A stretch of 64,000 nt of DNA from Saccharibacillus deserti (GTDB taxonomy: Bacteria; Bacillota; Bacilli; Paenibacillales; Paenibacillaceae). The translations under genes and the position numbers were made by a program. The number at the start of each line of letters is the position of its first letter. Within the stretch, counting starts at the first letter, position 1. The notes under the pieces were generated by a model. It did no database searches, had not been told where the DNA came from, and saw nothing but the letters and a program-made list of their open reading frames with translations. The DNA lies in NCBI RefSeq assembly GCF_013618475.1, contig NZ_JABJVN010000007.1, positions 88,926 through 152,925 on the forward strand, given 5' to 3'. Of the stretch, positions 52,096 to 59,753 are shown in pieces.

Positions 52096-54438
52096 TCAAT
52101 AAGGTTCGGCCGGATACCATGCGGCCGCTTCCGCTTCCCGGTCGGCCGGGGTTAGGCCTTTGATACCGGATCCGTCCGCCAAAGCTTTATCCAGCAGACG
52201 GATCAACTTCTCCGTATCCAGGACCGAGAAAGAACGCGAAGCCGAGCCGATGTAAAGTTTGCCGTTGTGCTCGTTCAGCAGCGAATCGCGGACCAAGGAG
52301 CCGTGCATTTCGGGATAGCCGAAACGGAATCCGTCGATCCGGCCGAGCAGGCGTCCGGTCTTTTTGTGAAAAGCCAACAGGTCCGTATCGTACGGCAGCA
52401 GCAGATAATCGCCGAGCACGGTGAAGTGTCCCGCGCCGTACGTGAAGTTCAGGTTGGGAACCATCCCGTTGGTTCGCGCCTGCCAGACCGTGCGGCCGGA
52501 TTCCAGCGACAGCGCCGCCGGAATCCCGTTCGCGACGGCATACAGCGTGCCGCTTTCAATTCGGCCATGCTCGATTTTGCCGGGAAATGTCCAGAGTACC
52601 GATCCGTCCGAAGCATCCAGCAGGGTCGTGGTGAAGTCGCGGGCATCCGGCCTGCCGTTTCCGATATCCGGATTCGGCTGGGCGACCAGGAGGCGGTCGC
52701 TGCCCAGATCTTCGAACGATCCGCTGTCCAGCTCGTCCGGCATGGCGTAACGGGCGAGCGTTCGGCCGTCTTCCAGATCGATTTTGCGCCAGCCTTCGCC
52801 GTCGACTTTGATCCAGCGCGTACCGTCCGGTTCGGCAAACGGATGCACGGCCGCCGGATCGTACGCTCGCGATTCGCCTGCGTCGATGCTGCCCGATTCG
52901 AACGATCCGCTCCAGACCGTGCGGCCGTCGGACGGGTCGAGTGCCCGGAGTGTACGGCCCTGCGCGAGCAGCACATAAGGATCGCCGGAATCGCGGTTCA
53001 GCACGCCGAACGGTTCGCTGACCTGCTGCTTCCATCTTTTTTGGCCGGTTTTCTCATCCAGTGCGATCAAAGCTCCGGCGCTGCGGTTTGAGGAGGTGCC
53101 GCTGGACAGAATGACCGCATCTCCCACCGTATAAGCCTGGGGAGAGGAGAGCCCCGGCCAGGCATACGTCCACAGTGCTTTTCCGTCTTGCGGGCGAATA
53201 TGGGCATAACCCTGCGGGTCTTCATCTGCCGAATCGGAGACGGAGGCAGGCGCTTCTTTGCCCAAATCTTTTTCCCACCGCACTTTTCCATCGTTTTGGT
53301 CCAGCGCATACAGGAGGGAACTGTAATGAAACCCGCTGAATCCGCCGTCGTCGCCGAGCACCAGCAGCACATTGTCGTCCACGGAATCCAAATAGGCATA
53401 ATCCGTATCCATCTTCGTCCGCCATTCAATCTCCGGTTTCAGCGACGGCAGCAGGGGCAGCGCTTTGTACAAGGTGTCGAACTCTCCTTCCTGCAGCCAC
53501 CAAGGGCGCAGAAGCTGCTGGTCATAGTCGGTCAGCGGCAGAATCCAGTTCGCGCCGATCAGCTTGTTATCCTTCTCCGACAGGCGAACGAGAAAATGGG
53601 CGTCTTGTCGTTCGTACCGCCATTCGCTGCCTCCGTTCCGCCATCGGTATTTTCCGTCCGTTCCCATGTCTCCCGGGGGCAGCATGCGCGCGTCGGTCAC
53701 CGATACCGGTTCGCCGAGCATTCGGCGCACCTCCCGTTCCGGCATGCCGGCGTGCAGCAGTCCGTCCAGCGCGGCGCGCACCGTATTCAGCGACAGGCCG
53801 GAATCCGGCGCCAGCAGTCCTTGCTCAAGCGGTTCGACGTTTGACGCGTCGTTCGCCTTGATCCACAGCAGCATCGCGTGCGAACCGGGCCTGCTGCCGG
53901 ACCTGCCGGTATCCGGCGAGACGCCGTACCAATCGCCGAAGCGCAGTGCCGAAACGAGCGGATCTCCGTCGTAGACCCAGGACTCTTCGCTGCCGGGAGA
54001 CAGGTACAGCTTGGCGCCGGCCGGAGCCGTCAGCCGCACGGCTGGTACATATTCGACCTTCGCGGCATCGCCGCTTGTGTACCAGGCGGGAATCCAGCCG
54101 CTTCCGCTGCCGAGCTTGGCATGCAGCCAGCCGCCTTCATGGGCGAACAGCTTCAGGCTGCCGCCTGCGGCCGGGTATTGGTCGGCGGCGAGCGAGCGCC
54201 AGCCGGCTTCGGCTGCAGGCCTGGAACGCAGCAGCGGGGCCGCGGCCCGAAGTTCGGCCCTGCCGATCACGGCCGGATACTTGGCAGGCTGGCCAACGCG
54301 GTCCGAAGAGACCGGAGCGGTCCGGGCCGCCGGTGCGCCGAAAGCGGTCCCGGGCAGGGGAAGTGCCGACAGCAGCACGGCGGACAAGGCATACAGGGCA
54401 AAGCGGCGAGCTTGGCCGCCGATCGAAAAAGTGTGCAT
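52096..54438 (-). CDS. Exported PQQ-repeat beta-propeller protein with SH3-like N-terminus
   Basis: A 780-residue secreted protein. Signal: MHTFSIGGQARRFALYALSAVLLSALPLPGTAFG. An SH3-like segment (~90-170; GGWLHAKLGSGSGWIPAWY) is followed by a region with MPEREVRRMLGEPVSV (SmpA/BamE-like helix) and then a PQQ-type eight-bladed propeller (~350-770) with blade signatures such as LYALDQNDGKVRWEKDL, IALDEKTGQKRWKQQV, LRALDPSDGRTVW and LDASDGSVLWTF. Such propellers usually hold proteins or sugars and need no PQQ. ATG 54438 follows GGAGGTAAACA. Its role is unknown; possibly cell-wall or polysaccharide sensing. Confidence 0.8.
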   Translation of the reverse strand: MHTFSIGGQARRFALYALSAVLLSALPLPGTAFGAPAARTAPVSSDRVGQPAKYPAVIGRAELRAAAPLLRSRPAAEAGWRSLAADQYPAAGGSLKLFAHEGGWLHAKLGSGSGWIPAWYTSGDAAKVEYVPAVRLTAPAGAKLYLSPGSEESWVYDGDPLVSALRFGDWYGVSPDTGRSGSRPGSHAMLLWIKANDASNVEPLEQGLLAPDSGLSLNTVRAALDGLLHAGMPEREVRRMLGEPVSVTDARMLPPGDMGTDGKYRWRNGGSEWRYERQDAHFLVRLSEKDNKLIGANWILPLTDYDQQLLRPWWLQEGEFDTLYKALPLLPSLKPEIEWRTKMDTDYAYLDSVDDNVLLVLGDDGGFSGFHYSSLLYALDQNDGKVRWEKDLGKEAPASVSDSADEDPQGYAHIRPQDGKALWTYAWPGLSSPQAYTVGDAVILSSGTSSNRSAGALIALDEKTGQKRWKQQVSEPFGVLNRDSGDPYVLLAQGRTLRALDPSDGRTVWSGSFESGSIDAGESRAYDPAAVHPFAEPDGTRWIKVDGEGWRKIDLEDGRTLARYAMPDELDSGSFEDLGSDRLLVAQPNPDIGNGRPDARDFTTTLLDASDGSVLWTFPGKIEHGRIESGTLYAVANGIPAALSLESGRTVWQARTNGMVPNLNFTYGAGHFTVLGDYLLLPYDTDLLAFHKKTGRLLGRIDGFRFGYPEMHGSLVRDSLLNEHNGKLYIGSASRSFSVLDTEKLIRLLDKALADGSGIKGLTPADREAEAAAWYPAEPY

Positions 54439-54556
54439 TTGTTTACCTCCGCGTTTCTCGATATGGGCAGTCCGCCGAACCTGCACGGACTTCTTAATAG
54501 ACCCCGCGGCAGGAAAAAGAGTTGCATTTCCTGCCGCCGGATCCCGAAGCGGAACG

Positions 54557-55549
54557 TTACAAACGGGCGTGGGGGCTGTTTTCCAGCGCTTCCGCCATAC
54601 TCTCGCCGAACGACAAACCGAGCGCTTCGTAAGCGGTCAGAACGGAACCCGCCGCCGGGGTCAGCCGGGGTTCCAGGTATTCGAACCTTCGGCCGGGCTG
54701 CGCGCAGACCAATCCGCGGAGGCCGGCACGCATATAATCGCTGCCCGCCACGCTGCCGGTCTGCGAGAGCGGAATATCCGGTCCGTCGAAGAAAGCGGCC
54801 AGCAGATCCGCGCCGACGCCGATCTGCCGCAGCGCTTCGTCGCAGACGCGGACGGCGATCGGAGAACCCTCCGCCGCTTCGCGCGTCACGACGGGAGCAA
54901 ACAAACCGAACAGCCGGTCCCGGCGGTCTTCCTCCAGACCGAAGCTTCGGCTCGCCGATTCGGTCAGTTCGCGCAGGTTGGATGCGCGGAAGAAGCGCAG
55001 CATATCGCGCACCAGCACGCCGTCGCCGGGACTTTCCCTTCCGGCGAGCACATCGTAGACGGCCTGGTAGCCGAGGAAACGGGCTCCGCTTGCCGCATAG
55101 TGGCCGAAGTCGTAATTGCGCAGCCATTGGCCGCTTTCCGTATGGGCAAGCAGAATCGAACCCGTGCCCGAAGCGACGAGAATGCCGGGACGTCCGGCGA
55201 GTGCGCCGCGGTGCGCGATGAAGGCGTCGTTGACAACGCGGCTGGAACAGTTCAGACCGAATCCGGCCACAAGCTTCTCGGCCCAGGTCCGGTCCGCTTC
55301 GTCGTCGAGTCCGGCGATGCCGGCGACAAGAAAGACGACATCTTCCGGCCGGCTGCCGGCTTGTTCGAGCGCTTCTTGCATCTGGGTCTGCAGCGGGGCG
55401 GTATCGGTCCGCTGTTTCGGCAGCAAATCCGTTTCGGTCTTGACGTAGGCAAGGATCTGGCCCGCGAGATCGGCGATCATGATCCGGATATTCGTGCCGC
55501 CCATATCGATGCCCGCGACGACGGAATCCGCAGTGATTTTTTCCAGCAT
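54557..55549 (-). CDS. BadF/BadG-family ATPase, N-acetylglucosamine-kinase-like
   Basis: A 330-residue protein of the ASKHA superfamily: phosphate-1 motif VVAGIDMGGTNIRIMIAD, connect-1 VVNDAFIAHRGALAG, phosphate-2 ILVASGTGSILLAH and an adenosine-type motif near GSVAGSDYMRAGL. This group includes GlcNAc/MurNAc kinases that phosphorylate amino sugars from cell-wall turnover. ATG 55549 was chosen because TAAGGAGG lies 6-7 nt upstream; an in-frame stretch to 55630 has no ribosome site. It precedes, on the same strand, the PQQ-repeat exported protein. The sugar substrate is uncertain. Confidence 0.8.
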   Translation of the reverse strand: MLEKITADSVVAGIDMGGTNIRIMIADLAGQILAYVKTETDLLPKQRTDTAPLQTQMQEALEQAGSRPEDVVFLVAGIAGLDDEADRTWAEKLVAGFGLNCSSRVVNDAFIAHRGALAGRPGILVASGTGSILLAHTESGQWLRNYDFGHYAASGARFLGYQAVYDVLAGRESPGDGVLVRDMLRFFRASNLRELTESASRSFGLEEDRRDRLFGLFAPVVTREAAEGSPIAVRVCDEALRQIGVGADLLAAFFDGPDIPLSQTGSVAGSDYMRAGLRGLVCAQPGRRFEYLEPRLTPAAGSVLTAYEALGLSFGESMAEALENSPHARL

Positions 55550-55760
55550 GAAAAGCCTCCTTATGACAGTGGGGGTACAGGTCCCGAATCGATTACTCGC
55601 ATTGTAACCGTTCGCGGCGGGTTTCATCAAACCTTCATCGCGAAGACGCCGGAGTTCCGGTGACGCGGCGGATTTTTTGCCCTACAATGGGAAAGTGCGC
55701 GGATCGGTAGAAAAGGGGCCGAATTCCGTGCGCGGCGATTGCGTGGGAAGACCTCCTTTC

Positions 55761-55769
55761 TGGTATAAT
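55761..55769 (+). promoter_or_regulatory. Extended -10 promoter of the MarR-AraC operon
   Basis: TGGTATAAT at 55761-55769 is a perfect extended -10; the -35 (TTGCGT, 19-bp spacer) is weak. Confidence 0.6.
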
Positions 55770-55820
55770 GGGAATAAGTGTTTGGCCGCTGACGGCATCT
55801 TGCGATAGGAGGGCTGTACC

Positions 55821-56507
55821 TTGAAAGAAGTTCTTCGCGAAATCGAAGCGATCGCCCGCTGTTCCGAAGCGATCAGCAGTATCGAATTCAAGCATTTGAA
55901 GCTGTCGCGCGGACTGCATCTGTATCTGACGTTCGTCTGCGAGAATCCGGGAGAGCCTGCCGGAACGGTCGCGGACCGGCTCAAGGTCAAGCGCGCCGCC
56001 GCCGCAAGGTCGCTGGAGAAGCTGGAGAACGAAGGGCTGATCGAGCTTCGGGAAGCGTCCGACCTGCGCAAGGACAAACGGGTCTATCCGACGGAATCGG
56101 GTAAGTCGGCTTATTTGTTCATCCGCGAAGAAGGCCGGTACGCGGACGGATCTTCCCTGCGGGGACTATCCGCGGAAGAAACGGCCCAACTGCTCGATAT
56201 GCTGTACCGCGTAAAGCTTAACATCGAGAAAGATTGGCGTTTCGTCCAAAAAGGCGGGCGCCGTCCCTATATTCACGATTATTACAACCGTCTGATCGCC
56301 GGCGCGTCCGAACCGGGCATCGGCGAGGCCGACAGCCTTATGGACGAAGCGGACGTTCCCGGTCCGAAGCACCGCGATCGCCCGGACGACCGCGATCGCG
56401 AGGCCGCCGGCGAAGTCCGGCTGTGGAGCTACGAAGAAACGAAGGAACAAGCCAGGCTGCAAGCCCGAATCGACGAAGCCGCCGGGAACGATCGGGAAGC
56501 CGAATGA
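55821..56507 (+). CDS. MarR-type winged-helix regulator with charged C-terminal tail
   Basis: A 228-residue protein. Residues ~25-140 form a MarR-like winged HTH: KLSRGLHLYLTFVCENPGEPAGTVADRLKVKRAAAARSLEKLENEGLIELREASDLRKDKRVYPTESG (ends cited), including the DxRxxR-type wing. The last ~85 residues are polar with many Arg, Asp and Glu (GPKHRDRPDDRDREAAGEVR), not seen in ordinary MarR proteins. The start is TTG 55821, 7 nt after AGGAGGG. The AraC gene follows after 54 nt on the same strand. The ligand is unknown. Confidence 0.83.
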   Translation: MKEVLREIEAIARCSEAISSIEFKHLKLSRGLHLYLTFVCENPGEPAGTVADRLKVKRAAAARSLEKLENEGLIELREASDLRKDKRVYPTESGKSAYLFIREEGRYADGSSLRGLSAEETAQLLDMLYRVKLNIEKDWRFVQKGGRRPYIHDYYNRLIAGASEPGIGEADSLMDEADVPGPKHRDRPDDRDREAAGEVRLWSYEETKEQARLQARIDEAAGNDREAE

Positions 56508-56561
56508 TCGCGCCGGGCGGCAAGATCCATTACTTTGACCTGAAGAAAGGAGCGGGTACCG

Positions 56562-57347
56562 TTGCTGAACGTGCCGCCATCCTCTTTTATCCTGACGCCC
56601 TACGTCGCGAAGATCGCGTGCGAACCGGGTTGGAAATGGCAAAAACGCGAGCAGCCGCTCCAGAATTACGATCTGTTTTATGTCTGGAGCGGGGAAGGGC
56701 GGCTGCTGCTGAACGACGAACCGCACGAGATCGGCAAAGGAAGCTGTTTCCTGTTCCGGCCGGGCGACCATACAAGCGCTACGCACAATCCGCAGAAACC
56801 GCTTGTGCTGACGTATATCCATTTCAATATTGAAGGAGACACACTCGATATTCCGCGTGCGTACCGCGTGCTGGAAGAGACGGTCGATTTCGAATATTTG
56901 CTGTCCCGCTACGTTCGCCTGCTGCTCAGCGGTTCGTACGGAGCCGAAGAAGAAGCGAAACTGCTGCTCAAGCAGATGATGATCCAACTGCTGCGCGGCG
57001 ACCGCGAAGAACCGTCCGAGCGGCGCGGCAGCAACCACTTGTACGAAGTGGTGCACGAAGCGGCCAACTACGTCCGCCAGCATCCGAGCCTTGCCCACCG
57101 GGTCGAGGATCTGGCCGCGCGCGCGGGGCTGTCGCCGAGATATTTCTCCGCCAAGTTCAAAGAGCTGGTCGGAGCCTCGGTGCAGTCGTATATCATCCGG
57201 ATGCGGATCGAGCGCGCGCAGCATCTGCTCGGGCACGCCGGTATGAATGTGACGGAAGTGGCGGAAGCGCTCGGCTACCGGGATATCTTTTTTTTCAGCC
57301 GGCAATTCAAACAGTACACCGGCAAAAGTCCGTCCGAGATCCGCTGA
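56562..57347 (+). CDS. AraC-family transcriptional regulator with cupin domain
   Basis: A 261-residue regulator. The N-terminal half is a cupin (AraC_binding) domain: LQNYDLFYVWSGEGRLLLNDEPHEIGKGSCFLFRPGDHTSATHNPQKPLVLTYIHF (ends cited), expected to bind a sugar. The C-terminal HTH_18 domain has AHRVEDLAARAGLSPRYFSAKFKELVG and MNVTEVAEALGYRDIFFFSRQFKQYTGKSPSEIR. Start TTG 56562 follows AAAGGAG by 10 nt. It lies 54 nt after the MarR gene, in the same operon, and upstream of the 37-residue peptide gene. Its target is not evident. Confidence 0.9.
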   Translation: MLNVPPSSFILTPYVAKIACEPGWKWQKREQPLQNYDLFYVWSGEGRLLLNDEPHEIGKGSCFLFRPGDHTSATHNPQKPLVLTYIHFNIEGDTLDIPRAYRVLEETVDFEYLLSRYVRLLLSGSYGAEEEAKLLLKQMMIQLLRGDREEPSERRGSNHLYEVVHEAANYVRQHPSLAHRVEDLAARAGLSPRYFSAKFKELVGASVQSYIIRMRIERAQHLLGHAGMNVTEVAEALGYRDIFFFSRQFKQYTGKSPSEIR

Positions 57348-57361
57348 ACGGGAAAAAAGGC

Positions 57362-57454
57362 GGAGGTTATTTATTTGGACCGACGTGTTTAACAGCTGGC
57401 CCGATCGGGTAATGACCCGTTAGCTTTTATTCCCGAGACGCAAGAGCGCCGGGA
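57362..57454 (+). promoter_or_regulatory. Structured leader before the 37-codon gene
   Basis: It contains GGAGG (57362-57366) before a 5-codon frame TTG GAC CGA CGT GTT TAA (57375-57392), a perfect hairpin CGGGT-AATG-ACCCG (57406-57419), and a second stem TCCCG..CGC / GCG..CGGGA (57431-57454) that ends just before the ribosome site. Hairpins are read directly; a regulatory role is inference. Confidence 0.3.
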
Positions 57455-57473
57455 TCGGAAAGGAGGAGCCAGC

Positions 57474-57587
57474 ATGATGATCAAACGTCGGATTCGCTGC
57501 GGCGCGGGGCGTACCGGGGGCAGTGCCATTTTCCGCAACCGTCTGCGTCGGTTCAAAGCCGCCGAACAAAGCGAACTTTGGTTCTAA
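57474..57587 (+). CDS. Candidate 37-residue basic peptide with strong ribosome site
   Basis: A short open frame beginning ATGATG at 57474/57477 and ending TAA at 57585-57587. GGAAAGGAGGAG (57457-57468) lies 5-8 nt upstream, one of the best ribosome sites in the window. The peptide opens MMIKRRIRCGAGRTGGSA and ends QSELWF; it has about nine Arg/Lys and three acidic residues, one Cys, and no hydrophobic stretch, so it is not a membrane peptide. A structured leader precedes it (57406-57454). No family was recognised; it could be a small RNA-binding or regulatory peptide. Confidence 0.45.
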   Translation: MMIKRRIRCGAGRTGGSAIFRNRLRRFKAAEQSELWF

Positions 57588-57816
57588 GCGACGTTCCTGA
57601 ATTTCCAATCGCCTATACCTATAATGAACAATGAATATAGATGCAGCAGACGAACGCAAAGAGCCCCGGATGCGGGCAATCGGCTTCCCTGGCATCGACC
57701 GGGCGGGAAGTATACATAAGGGAAGAACGGAGACGGCCTTTCGGCCGTCTTTTTGCATGGACCGGCAGCGGCGGCGAGACGCGCGAAGCGGGACCGGATG
57801 AGGAACAAGGGGAGCG

Positions 57817-58797
57817 ATGAGGGTGAAAGGGAACGATACGAAAAAAAGCGGAACGCCGGGACGACCGGAGCTTCGAACCGCGCTTGTGACCGGAGCTTCC
57901 AGCGGGTTCGGCATGCACATTTGTATCGAGCTCGCCCGCTCCGGCGTCCGCGTGGCTGCGGGAATGCGGCGTCCGGAAGCGGCGGAGAAACTGTTCGCGG
58001 CAGTCCGTGAAGCGGACTTGGCGGCAGCGGGCGAAGAGCGGACAGGGCTTGGGATCGGGCGGGCGGAGAGCCTCCAGGCGCTGGGGACAGGACCCGTATC
58101 GGGCCTGATTTTTCCGCTGCGTCTGGATGTGTGCGACGATCCGCGGGTCAAGGAAGCGGTGGATACGGTATATGGACATTTCGGACGGATCGATATTTTG
58201 GTCAACAACGCGGGACTGGCGATAGGCGGATTTATCGGAGAAGTGCCGATGGACGCCTGGCGGGAACAGTTTGCGGTCAATGTGTTCGGACTTATCGCCG
58301 TCACCGGCGCGGTCGTGCCCTACATGCGGGAAGCCCGCAGCGGCTGCATTGTCCAGATGAGCAGCGTCAGCGGAGCGATCGGTCTGCCGGGCTACGGCCC
58401 TTACGTCTCGTCGAAGTTCGCGCTCGAAGGGTTCAGCGAATCGCTGGCGCTCGAGACGGCTCCTTACGGCATTCGCACCTATGTGCTCGAACCGGCTTCG
58501 TACAAGACCGACATCTGGGAAAAAGGCTTTGCCGGTATTCACCGGGCGGAAGGTTCGCCCAACGCGGAAGTGCTTGGCCGGATGCTCGACATGTCCCGCG
58601 CCAGTGCGGAAAAAGGCGGCGATCCGCGCGATGTTGCCCGATTGGCGGCGGACCTGGCACTCGGGCGCAAAGGGCGCGGACGGTTTCGCTACGTCGTCCC
58701 GCGGGGGTCGGCGCTGCTTGTCGCTTTGAAGAAAAGGCTCCCTTTCCGGTTGGTCCAAAAGGTAATGCTGCGGATTTTGCGGCGGGGAATGAAATAG
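57817..58797 (+). CDS. SDR-family oxidoreductase
   Basis: A 326-residue short-chain dehydrogenase. The cofactor motif is TALVTGASSGFG (~residue 23), then NNAG (~133), catalytic Ser in VQMSSVSG, YxxxK in YVSSKFALEGFSES and YGIRTYVLEPASYKTDIWE. A ~25-residue insertion (ADLAAAGEERTGLGIGRAES) occurs before the Asp of LDVCDD, which is longer than in classical SDRs. The C-terminal helix is basic (KKRLPFRLVQKVMLRILRRGMK). AAGGGGAG lies 6-8 nt before the ATG. The substrate is unknown. It is unlike the shorter SDR at 35722. Confidence 0.87.
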   Translation: MRVKGNDTKKSGTPGRPELRTALVTGASSGFGMHICIELARSGVRVAAGMRRPEAAEKLFAAVREADLAAAGEERTGLGIGRAESLQALGTGPVSGLIFPLRLDVCDDPRVKEAVDTVYGHFGRIDILVNNAGLAIGGFIGEVPMDAWREQFAVNVFGLIAVTGAVVPYMREARSGCIVQMSSVSGAIGLPGYGPYVSSKFALEGFSESLALETAPYGIRTYVLEPASYKTDIWEKGFAGIHRAEGSPNAEVLGRMLDMSRASAEKGGDPRDVARLAADLALGRKGRGRFRYVVPRGSALLVALKKRLPFRLVQKVMLRILRRGMK

Positions 58798-58811
58798 GCG
58801 AAAATTCGTTA

Positions 58812-58840
58812 TTGCGTCTCCGCCCGAAACTGTGTATGGT
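58812..58840 (+). promoter_or_regulatory. Possible promoter of the TPP leader
   Basis: TTGCGT (58812-58817), 17-bp spacer, TATGGT (58835-58840). Weak by itself but correctly placed about 20 nt before the riboswitch. Confidence 0.35.
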
Positions 58841-58858
58841 AAAAAGCAACTGCATAAC

Positions 58859-58957
58859 GATACGGGGGTCCGGGAGAGCCGGGCTGAGATTGAAGCCGTT
58901 TTACCGCTTCTGACCGTTAATCTGATCTGGATCATGCCAGCGTAGAGAATTCGTATC
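58859..58957 (+). ncRNA. TPP riboswitch (THI element)
   Basis: All conserved parts are present: P1 pair GATACG (58859-58864) / CGTATC (58952-58957), GGGGGTC, CTGAGA at 58884-58889, ACCGTTAATCTGATCTGGAT and CATGCCAGCGTAGAGAA. It binds thiamine pyrophosphate. The following intrinsic terminator (58971-59011) makes this a transcriptional off-switch for ykoEDC. Confidence 0.95.
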
Positions 58958-58970
58958 CGTCCGTGAATCG

Positions 58971-59011
58971 GCGGCTTTCTGCGCATTTTTATGCCCGAAA
59001 GCCGCTTTTTT
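58971..59011 (+). terminator. Riboswitch-controlled terminator
   Basis: GCGGCTTTC and GCAT pair with ATGC and GAAAGCCGC, followed by six T. It is the expression platform of the TPP riboswitch. Confidence 0.88.
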
Positions 59012-59141
59012 GCGTCTACGGGACCCGGCGAAGATCGGAAGAGCCCTCGTCGTTAGCGCAGAACACGGGCTTTGCGGAAGTGCGTTTCCCGATCGGGACG
59101 GACCGCCGAAGCTACATTCGAACAACGGGGAGAACGGAAAC

Positions 59142-59753
59142 ATGAGTGCAAAAAGAACAGAAGCGGCTTCGCGCCGCAGGGGTTTGACGCTGACGGACGT
59201 GCTGGTTACGGTGGTGGTTTCGCTGGTGCTGGGCGTCGTGTATCATCTCTGGGCTTCGGTCTCAAGCCTTGCGGGGCTGCTCTTCATCCAGTCCGACGAG
59301 CTGGTCTACGGCATGTGGTTCGCGGCTTCGACGCTTGCGTTTCTCTTGATCCGCAAGCCCGGCGTAGCGCTGATAGCGGAAATTGCCGCGGCGCATCTGG
59401 AGATCGCTTTCGGCAGCGCCTACGGCATTCAGCTGCTGCTGTACAGCGTCTTGCAGGGCCTGGCGGCGGAACTGGTCTTCGCGGCTTTCCGCTACCGGAA
59501 TACGAGCGCGGTCGCGGCGGGACTTGCCGGCGTGGCCGCGGCGGCGGGCTCGCTGCTGGCGGATATTTATTACGGCTACGTCGCGGAATACGCGACCTGG
59601 CTGATCCTCTTCAAATATTCGCTGCGCGCCGTCAGTTCGTTCGTGATCGCGGGTTATCTCATGTACGGATTGGCCAAGCTGCTCGAGCGAGCCGGCGTGA
59701 CCCAATCGCTGCGTCCGGTGGAACGCAAGGAATACGATGCGCTCGACGGTTGA
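59142..59753 (+). CDS. ykoE: ECF transporter S component for thiamine precursor (YkoE family)
   Basis: A 203-residue membrane protein with five or six helices: GLTLTDVLVTVVVSLVLGVVYHLW, LVYGMWFAASTLAFLLIRKPGVALIAEIAAAHLEIAFG (ends cited) and VFAAFRYRN match YkoE. It is the substrate-binding part of an energy-coupling-factor importer for hydroxymethylpyrimidine or thiamine. ATG 59142 follows GGGGAGAACGG. It is the first gene after a TPP riboswitch and overlaps the ATPase gene by 17 nt. In B. subtilis the operon is ykoFEDC; the ykoF gene is missing here. Confidence 0.88.
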   Translation: MSAKRTEAASRRRGLTLTDVLVTVVVSLVLGVVYHLWASVSSLAGLLFIQSDELVYGMWFAASTLAFLLIRKPGVALIAEIAAAHLEIAFGSAYGIQLLLYSVLQGLAAELVFAAFRYRNTSAVAAGLAGVAAAAGSLLADIYYGYVAEYATWLILFKYSLRAVSSFVIAGYLMYGLAKLLERAGVTQSLRPVERKEYDALDG

